From an uncultured Burkholderiales bacterium (GTDB taxonomy: Bacteria; Pseudomonadota; Gammaproteobacteria; Burkholderiales; Burkholderiaceae_C): a stretch of 64,000 nucleotides of DNA. Shown here in pieces: positions 58,697-64,000 of the stretch (its first letter is position 1; each line of letters opens with the position of its first letter). A program made the translations under genes and the position numbers. A model generated the notes under the pieces. It was not told where the DNA came from, did not search any database, and was given only the letters and a program-made list of their open reading frames with translations. The stretch is from contig CAIQHG010000049.1 of NCBI GenBank assembly GCA_903871545.1, forward strand, positions 1 through 64,000. The letters run 5' to 3'.

Positions 58697-60712
58697 ATGA
58701 TAGTTTTGCAAGACGTCGTTTTAAGACGTGGTTCGAAGATAGTTTTAGACCGGGCAAGCGTATCCATTAATCCCGGCGAAAAGGTAGGTTTAATTGGAAG
58801 AAACGGTGCGGGTAAATCCAGTTTATTTGCCTTATTGAACAAAACTTTGAGCGAAGATAAGGGTGAAGTTCAAATCCCAAGCTCTTGGAGAATGGCACAA
58901 GTTGCGCAGGAGATGCCCGAGAGCGAGGACTCTGCTACAGAATTTGTACTCAGCGGGGACACGGCCCTTGAGGAGGCAAATGCGGCTCTGAGAGCGGCTG
59001 AAACCTCCCAAGACGGGATGGAAATAGCGCACGCGCATCTCTTGCTGTCTGATCTGGGTGCTCACGACGCTAAGTCTAGGGCGCAGGCCCTTATTTTAGG
59101 CCTGGGATTCAGACCCGATCAGCTTGACAATAGTGTTAACAGTTTCTCGGGGGGGTGGAGGATGCGTCTTCAATTGGCCCGAGCACTTATGTGTCCGTCT
59201 GACTTGCTACTTTTAGATGAGCCCACCAATCACTTAGATTTGGATGCCCTCGTGTGGCTAGAGAGCTGGCTTCAAAGGTATTCAGGAACAATGGTAGTCA
59301 TCAGTCACGATAAAGAGTTTTTAGACGCCATCACTCGAGTGACTCTTCACCTGGAGGAGTCAAAACTCACCAGATACGGGGGCAATTACAGCACCTTTGA
59401 AGAACTCAAGACTCAGCAGCTCCTTTTGCAACAGGCCGCCTTTGTCAAACAGTCTGCCCGCATAGAACACCTTCAATCCTTCATAAACCGGTTTAAAGCG
59501 CAAGCCTCTAAGGCCAAACAAGCCCAAAGTCGTGTCAAGGCGTTAGAGCGTATGTCCAGAGTAGCTCCCGTTGCTGGGGCGGCTGATTTTGAGTTTCAGT
59601 TTAAGCCGTCGCCCACCCTACCAAACCCGATGATTTCCCTAAAGTCAGGTCAATTCGGATACGTTACCCAGGGCGATGAGCGTGTCATCTTAAATGACAT
59701 CAACCGCTCTGTTTTATCAGGTCAACGGATTGGCATTTTGGGTGCCAATGGTCAGGGCAAATCAACATTTATAAAAACAATAGCTAAAGCGATGTCTTTG
59801 CTTAGTGGGTCCATCGTTGAGGGTAAGGGTTTGAGGATTGGGTACTTTGCGCAACAAGAATTAGACGTTCTAAGCCCAGAGGACTCTCCTTTGATGCATT
59901 TCATAAGGCTTGCCAAGGAGATAGCTCCACAAACCCGGGAGCAAGAATTAAGGAATTATTTAGGAACTTTTCGCTTTGTAAACGAAATGGTTTCACAGCC
60001 AGTGGGAACCTTAAGTGGGGGCGAAAAGGCACGCTTGGTGCTAGCTATGATCGTATGGCAAAAGCCTAATCTTTTACTGCTAGATGAACCAACCAATCAC
60101 CTCGACTTGGTTACTCGTGAGGCGTTAGGTATGGCTTTAAATCAGTTCGATGGAAGCGTCTTATTGGTCAGTCACGACCGCGCTCTTTTGAGAGCCGTTT
60201 GTGAGGAGTTTTGGCTTGTGGGTAGAGGAGTTATTGAGGACTTTGTGGGTGACTTGGATGATTATCAACAGTATTTGCTTGCCGAGGCAAAAAGAATAAA
60301 AGAATTGATGAAGGAGGAATTAGCCAATAAATCCCAACCTGTTAACAAGTCTAAAGACATGCAAAGTATCGAGCAAAACTCGAACGAAGGTCAAAATACA
60401 AAAACAAGAAAAATCGTAAAACCCATTGAGCCGGGTGAGGTCATGAGCGCCAAAGAGCGTAGAAAAAGAGAGGCTGAGTTTAGAAATCAAAAAAATCTTC
60501 AGTCACAGCCTGCCCTCAAAGAGATTAAAAGTATTGACCTCAAATTAGCATCCCTGAATATTGAAAAAACCAAGCTTGAGGAAGAACTTGTAAGCGGAGC
60601 TAAGCCAACTGAATTGGCAGTCATTGGGAAACGTCTTAAAGAGATACAAAATGAAATTGTATTGCAAGAAAATAGATGGATTGAACTTCAAGACATATTA
60701 GAAAAGGCCTAG
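58697..60712 (+). CDS. ABC-F family ATPase (translation factor type)
   Basis: A 671-residue soluble protein with two ABC cassettes (about 1-240 and 310-530), no membrane domain and a charged coiled-coil C-terminus. Walker A motifs are GRNGAGKSSLF and GANGQGKSTFI. The signatures are SFSGGWRMRLQLARAL and TLSGGEKARLVLAM, and both Walker B motifs read LLLLDEPTNHLDL. Resembles E. coli YheS more than Uup. ABC-F proteins bind the ribosome; the precise role of this one is unknown. Confidence 0.93.
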   Translation: MIVLQDVVLRRGSKIVLDRASVSINPGEKVGLIGRNGAGKSSLFALLNKTLSEDKGEVQIPSSWRMAQVAQEMPESEDSATEFVLSGDTALEEANAALRAAETSQDGMEIAHAHLLLSDLGAHDAKSRAQALILGLGFRPDQLDNSVNSFSGGWRMRLQLARALMCPSDLLLLDEPTNHLDLDALVWLESWLQRYSGTMVVISHDKEFLDAITRVTLHLEESKLTRYGGNYSTFEELKTQQLLLQQAAFVKQSARIEHLQSFINRFKAQASKAKQAQSRVKALERMSRVAPVAGAADFEFQFKPSPTLPNPMISLKSGQFGYVTQGDERVILNDINRSVLSGQRIGILGANGQGKSTFIKTIAKAMSLLSGSIVEGKGLRIGYFAQQELDVLSPEDSPLMHFIRLAKEIAPQTREQELRNYLGTFRFVNEMVSQPVGTLSGGEKARLVLAMIVWQKPNLLLLDEPTNHLDLVTREALGMALNQFDGSVLLVSHDRALLRAVCEEFWLVGRGVIEDFVGDLDDYQQYLLAEAKRIKELMKEELANKSQPVNKSKDMQSIEQNSNEGQNTKTRKIVKPIEPGEVMSAKERRKREAEFRNQKNLQSQPALKEIKSIDLKLASLNIEKTKLEEELVSGAKPTELAVIGKRLKEIQNEIVLQENRWIELQDILEKA

Positions 60713-60954
60713 GACTTTAGAGAGTTATCACACCCTAATTGCCATTTTTGTTCGGTGCAGCACAGTACAGTGGGGGCTGGCAGATGAAACTTAAAAAAAG
60801 ATATGAGCTTAGATTGAAGTTTTTGTGACCATTGGCATAAGAAATTGCATTTATTTTAAATTTTATTTAATAAAAAATACTAATAAAGGTTATAGAATAT
60901 AGCATCGTTTCAAGCCATGTGTATCAATTTTTAAGGCATTCAAGGAGCATCATT

Positions 60955-61494
60955 GTGAAAATTTCTAGAAAAATAAGTCTTTTACTTCTTACCCTCATTG
61001 TTGCAGCCTGCAGCTCAACCAAGCCCCCCGAGCAAGCCGTTGCTCCAGTGGCTCCAGTAGCTTCTCAACCAGCTCCAGCGCCAATGGTTGCTAATATGCC
61101 TGCACAGTCAGCTGTAAAAACTGTAGAAATCAATCCTTTGGATGATCCAAAGTCACCATTGGCAATAAGAAGTTTCTATTTTGATTTTGATAATTTCCAA
61201 ATTAAATCTTCTGATCAACCTACCATTTCAGCTCATGCCAAATACATCGCAACTCACAACACTGCAAAAGTTCGCTTAGAAGGCAATGCTGATGAGCGCG
61301 GTGGACGTGAGTACAACCTAGCCCTAGGACAAAAAAGATCTGAAGCGGTTAAAAAATCTTTGGAATTACAGGGAGTTAACACTGCTGCAATTGAGGCCGT
61401 CAGTTTCGGCAAGGAAAAAGCTAAAGATCCAGCCCACAACGAAGCTGCCTGGGCTGCTAACCGCCGTGTAGACATTGTTTACGTAGCTAGATAA
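60955..61494 (+). CDS. pal: Pal-like OmpA-domain lipoprotein
   Basis: A 179-residue lipoprotein from GTG 60955, chosen because AAGGAG (60942-60947) lies 7 bp upstream and it gives a proper signal (LLLLTLIVAACSS, Cys at the lipobox). Residues about 22-55 are a Pro/Ala-rich linker. The OmpA domain has FYFDFDNFQI and RLEGNADERGGREYNLALGQKR, of which the core GNADERGGREYN binds diaminopimelate. Pal links the outer membrane to peptidoglycan in the Tol-Pal system. No tolB or ybgF gene adjoins it here, so the Tol function is less certain. A strong terminator follows. The 242 bp before it (60713-60954) hold nothing I recognise. Confidence 0.88.
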   Translation: MKISRKISLLLLTLIVAACSSTKPPEQAVAPVAPVASQPAPAPMVANMPAQSAVKTVEINPLDDPKSPLAIRSFYFDFDNFQIKSSDQPTISAHAKYIATHNTAKVRLEGNADERGGREYNLALGQKRSEAVKKSLELQGVNTAAIEAVSFGKEKAKDPAHNEAAWAANRRVDIVYVAR

Positions 61495-61514
61495 TTTCTA
61501 CTTAACATTTAAAT

Positions 61515-61545
61515 AAAAGGACCTTTTTAGGTCCTTTTATTTTGA
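61515..61545 (+). terminator. Intrinsic terminator after pal
   Basis: AAAAGGACCT (61515-61524), loop TTTT, AGGTCCTTTT (61529-61538) and ATTTT: a perfect 10-bp stem followed by a T-rich run. A good rho-independent terminator; the next small gene begins 40 bp on. Confidence 0.9.
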
Positions 61546-61579
61546 TATGATTGCCTTTTATTCCTTATTAATCGCCTTT

Positions 61580-61777
61580 ATGAAATATCTTAAACAAATA
61601 TTGGGTTCAGCTTTAATTAGCACGAGTCTTGGCGGTTGCGCAGTGCTCGAAGTGGGTGACTTGGTTGTTTCAGGTGCAACAACTGTTGTTTCAACTGCAG
61701 CTAGCGTGGTCAGCACCGGAGTTCATGCTGTAGGTTCAGCTATAAGCGCAGTAACACCAGATTTCAAGTCTAAGTAA
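61580..61777 (+). CDS. Small lipoprotein of unknown function
   Basis: A 65-residue protein from ATG 61580 with a signal peptide (MKYLKQILGSALISTSLGGC, Cys in the lipobox LGGC). The mature part is Val/Ser/Thr-rich (VVSGATTVVSTAASVVST) and ends in PDFKSK. An upstream in-frame ATG (61547) adds eleven residues and is less likely. Its role is unknown; it is expressed after a terminator, so its own promoter must lie in 61540-61575. Confidence 0.7.
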   Translation: MKYLKQILGSALISTSLGGCAVLEVGDLVVSGATTVVSTAASVVSTGVHAVGSAISAVTPDFKSK

Positions 61778-61794
61778 ATCGCAAAAAACTAATA

Positions 61795-61824
61795 TCTAGG
61801 CATTTCTGGGCGTCTCTAGGCGTT
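61795..61824. repeat. Three 10-nt tandem units
   Basis: TCTAGGCATT, TCTGGGCGTC, TCTAGGCGTT in direct succession, ending within the last codons of the minus-strand ORF 61816-62025. Another 10-nt triplet occurs at 56534-56563. They may mark a shared recombination history or be chance low complexity. Confidence 0.5.
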
Positions 61825-62025
61825 GAGGGGTCGAATTGCATTGTCGTAATTCATAAATATAGGTCTTCCGTCTGGTGTATTCAAGGGAATCAAGCGGTCA
61901 AGCTCTGATCCCTGACCTGGGACTACGGCGCAAAGAGTCGGGCAGCTTTGTATTTCGCCGTCTATTGAAACTGATAAATCTGCAATAACGAGCGAGACCT
62001 CAGACAAAATTTTATTTACCCTCAT
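61816..62025 (-). CDS. Small protein of unknown function
   Basis: A 69-residue ORF starting MRVNKILSEVSLVIADLSVS and ending RPLNA. The Shine-Dalgarno AAGGA lies about 9 bp before the ATG, which supports translation. The protein has one short mildly hydrophobic segment near the N-terminus and a Pro/Gly-rich end (NTPDGRPIFMNYD). No family recognised. It is divergent from the TPR gene, across about 200 bp that contains no other gene that I can support. Confidence 0.5.
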   Translation of the reverse strand: MRVNKILSEVSLVIADLSVSIDGEIQSCPTLCAVVPGQGSELDRLIPLNTPDGRPIFMNYDNAIRPLNA

Positions 62026-62222
62026 GCTTTTAATCCTTAAAATATGTTTCAGCTTATTTTAAACCTTCAAATGTTTGAGAAATTAATTATTGACGCTTGG
62101 GTAAAAAGCGTCAAAGATCAGATTATTTTCAATTTGAACGATATTCGGTAAAACGGGATCACAACATCAGAAAAAATCATCATCCTAAAGGCGGTTTTAG
62201 CCCAAAAAAACCTACTCAGGTT

Positions 62223-64000
62223 TTGCAGCATTCATTACAGACCTCCCTGAGTCAGGCGATTCATCACCACAAATTAGGCGAATACGAGAGAGCTGAAAAA
62301 CTATATATAACAATAATTCAAAAAGATACTTGTCATTTTGACGGTCTTCAGTTGTTAGGCACTTTATATGCTCAGACCCATCACTGGGATCGAGCCGTTG
62401 AGTTGCTCTCAAAAGCTCACGCATTAAATCCCCTACATTCCAGCGTGCTCAATAACTTAGGTTTTTGTTACAAAGAGCTTAAAGAATTTGAAAAAGCAAT
62501 TGATTGCTTTAACCAAACTATTCGTATAAAACCTGATTACTCCGAGGCCTACAACAACCGAGGTAACGTTTACAAAGATTTAAGAGAAAATTTACTCGCC
62601 TTAATAGATTATGAGTCTTCAATCATCCACTCACCTCAAAACAGTCAGGCTTACTACAACCTCAGTCAACTATATTTTGAGCAAGGTTTATACGCTAAAG
62701 CCATCAAGGGTTACGATAGATCGCTGATTATTAATCCCCATTACCATGAAGCATTGACCAACAAAGCTTTAGTACAAAATACGCTAGGAGAGAGTACAAA
62801 TTGCATACAGACTTGTGAGTATGCACTTAAATTAAATCCTCACAATTCACAAGCTTTAAACCACAAAGGCACGGCATTAAAAAATTTGGGATTAATGGAT
62901 GAGGCTATTAAATGTTTTAAAACCGCGTCTGATATCTCGCCTTATTTCGTTGATCCCATCATCAATCACGGTCAAACCCTGGTCTTGCTTGGACAATTGC
63001 ACAAAGCGTTAAGCCTTTACTGCCTAGCATTTAGTCTGGACCCCGCATCCGAAGAGTTATTGCTCAATAGAGCGGTTTTGTACAAAGACTTAAAAAAGTT
63101 TAATGAAGCTTTGCAAGATTATGAAACCCTATTTAGCATAAACCCCAAACACGGCTCAGCATACTTTAACAGAGCTAATTTATACAGTGATTTAGGGTTG
63201 TATGCTAAAGCTCTAAAGGATTACGATCTGGCCCTGAAGTTCTCCCCTCTCAATGCGAAGGCATTTAACAACAGAGGAAATTTAGTTGCTAAGACGAGTG
63301 AGGACAGTTCAATATTTTTAGATTATGTGCGGTCCATAGAAATTGATCCTGGATACAGCGATGCATACAATAATTTAGGTGTGTACTTGCACGAGAGATT
63401 GGAGTTAGACCAAGCTAGTGCTTGTTTTAGTCAAGCGGCGTTATTGAACAGCACACTTATTGATCCAATTTGGAACAGCGCACTGGTGAGTCTTCTTAAG
63501 GGAGACTACGATACAGGTTTTAAGTATTTTGAAAGCAGGTGGGACAATCCCAGGTTAGGCCTAAAAAACTCTCCCAAATTATTTGCAAAGCCCATTTGGC
63601 TTGGGCAGACGGATATAAATAATAAGAAAATAATTCTCTATTGTGAGCAGGGTCTAGGCGACTCGCTTCAATTCTCTAGATATATCCCCCTTTTGGTTAA
63701 AGCTGGGGCAAAGATTACTCTTTTCATTCAACTTGAGTTGGTGTGCCTCTTAAAAGAAATGAAAGGTTTAGAGAAAATAATACCTTATCAAAACACCTCA
63801 CAATTGATTCTAGAGGCTGAGCAGAACGATTTTATTTGTCCCTTGATGAGCCTTGCTCTAGCTTTTAAAACCAACCTAACCTCAAACCCACCTCCCGCGC
63901 CATTTGAGGTAAAGGTTGATACATTCAAAAAACAAAAATGGCGAGCATTTTTAGAGCCGCAAATAGACAAATTCAACAACAGGCTTAAGTCTAATGAGAC
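62223..64000 (+). CDS. TPR protein with glycosyltransferase-like C-terminus, cut at the window edge
   Basis: An open frame runs from the TGA at 62091 to the window end without a stop; at least 592 residues from TTG 62223. Tetratricopeptide repeats fill about residues 10-420 (for example ALNPLHSSVLNNLGFCYKEL, then KAIDCFNQTI). These are followed by the start of a C-terminal domain, ILYCEQGLGDSLQFSRYIP, which aligns with LLWSEQGVGDEVMFASMF of the gene at 6966. The two are paralogues. No ATG is available: TTG 62223 gives an N-terminus matching the paralogue's, TTG 62097 gives a longer basic N-terminus. Neither has a good Shine-Dalgarno. Confidence 0.78.
   Translation, partial: MQHSLQTSLSQAIHHHKLGEYERAEKLYITIIQKDTCHFDGLQLLGTLYAQTHHWDRAVELLSKAHALNPLHSSVLNNLGFCYKELKEFEKAIDCFNQTIRIKPDYSEAYNNRGNVYKDLRENLLALIDYESSIIHSPQNSQAYYNLSQLYFEQGLYAKAIKGYDRSLIINPHYHEALTNKALVQNTLGESTNCIQTCEYALKLNPHNSQALNHKGTALKNLGLMDEAIKCFKTASDISPYFVDPIINHGQTLVLLGQLHKALSLYCLAFSLDPASEELLLNRAVLYKDLKKFNEALQDYETLFSINPKHGSAYFNRANLYSDLGLYAKALKDYDLALKFSPLNAKAFNNRGNLVAKTSEDSSIFLDYVRSIEIDPGYSDAYNNLGVYLHERLELDQASACFSQAALLNSTLIDPIWNSALVSLLKGDYDTGFKYFESRWDNPRLGLKNSPKLFAKPIWLGQTDINNKKIILYCEQGLGDSLQFSRYIPLLVKAGAKITLFIQLELVCLLKEMKGLEKIIPYQNTSQLILEAEQNDFICPLMSLALAFKTNLTSNPPPAPFEVKVDTFKKQKWRAFLEPQIDKFNNRLKSNE

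Noticed and set aside
60784-60828. 14-codon ORF upstream of pal
   Set aside because: Lysine-rich short frame in AT-rich DNA; no ribosome site or conservation argument.

Overview
The window is about 64 kb of chromosome from a low-GC betaproteobacterium, most likely of the order Burkholderiales. The evidence is gene content and order: smc-zipA-ligA-def, dapC-dapD-dapE-prmB, mltG-tmk-holB-tatD-ankyrin with ygfZ divergent, selO-msrB-yciB-bolA-ppiC facing purL, and map-glnD. The base composition is AT-rich for this group, so I do not name a genus. I saw no rRNA, tRNA, insertion sequence, prophage or CRISPR array. Nearly all of the window is ordinary, densely packed housekeeping chromosome.

Layout. 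1-143: the end of guaA. 144-4270: an accessory-looking stretch with a small membrane protein, a structured leader RNA candidate ahead of an EamA-type transporter, a NodI/NodJ-type ABC exporter and a Cys-rich mini-protein. 4776-9209: PaiB-like flavoprotein, tadA, ldcA and a TPR-glycosyltransferase-like protein. 9267-14839 (minus): an MFS transporter, then the operon mltG-tmk-holB-tatD-ankyrin. 14938-21139: ygfZ, then a 1706-residue octapeptide-repeat protein. 21160-26792: iron alcohol dehydrogenase, esterase, a thioesterase-GNAT fusion and two lipoproteins. 26882-33624 (minus): tex and a lipid-metabolism group (SDR, GST-like, hotdog thioesterase, acyl-CoA synthetase). 33924-37868: selO-msrB-yciB-bolA and ppiC. 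37950-46242: purL (minus), map, glnD and a small secreted protein. 46386-54298 (minus): smc-zipA-ligA-def and an Hpt-like orphan. 54375-60712: lysine and peptidoglycan genes dapC, dapD, dapE, then prmB and an ABC-F ATPase. 60955-64000: a Pal-like lipoprotein, two tiny proteins and a second TPR-glycosyltransferase-like gene cut by the window edge.

How the genes work together. dapC, dapD and dapE carry out consecutive steps to diaminopimelate. MltG, LdcA, ZipA and the Pal-like protein act on the cell wall or on division. Tmk, HolB, LigA and SMC serve DNA synthesis and chromosome upkeep. SelO and MsrB are translationally coupled and both relate to redox stress.

The most unusual items are these. 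(1) The giant protein is built on a strict 8-residue period, carries a nested duplication of about 738 residues, and ends in a degenerate calcium-type domain. (2) A multibranched RNA-like leader lies at 931-1099, ahead of the EamA transporter, and I cannot assign it to a known riboswitch class. (3) Two related TPR-glycosyltransferase-like genes lie about 53 kb apart, and the second has no ATG start. I did not find a clear multi-gene system that I would call new.
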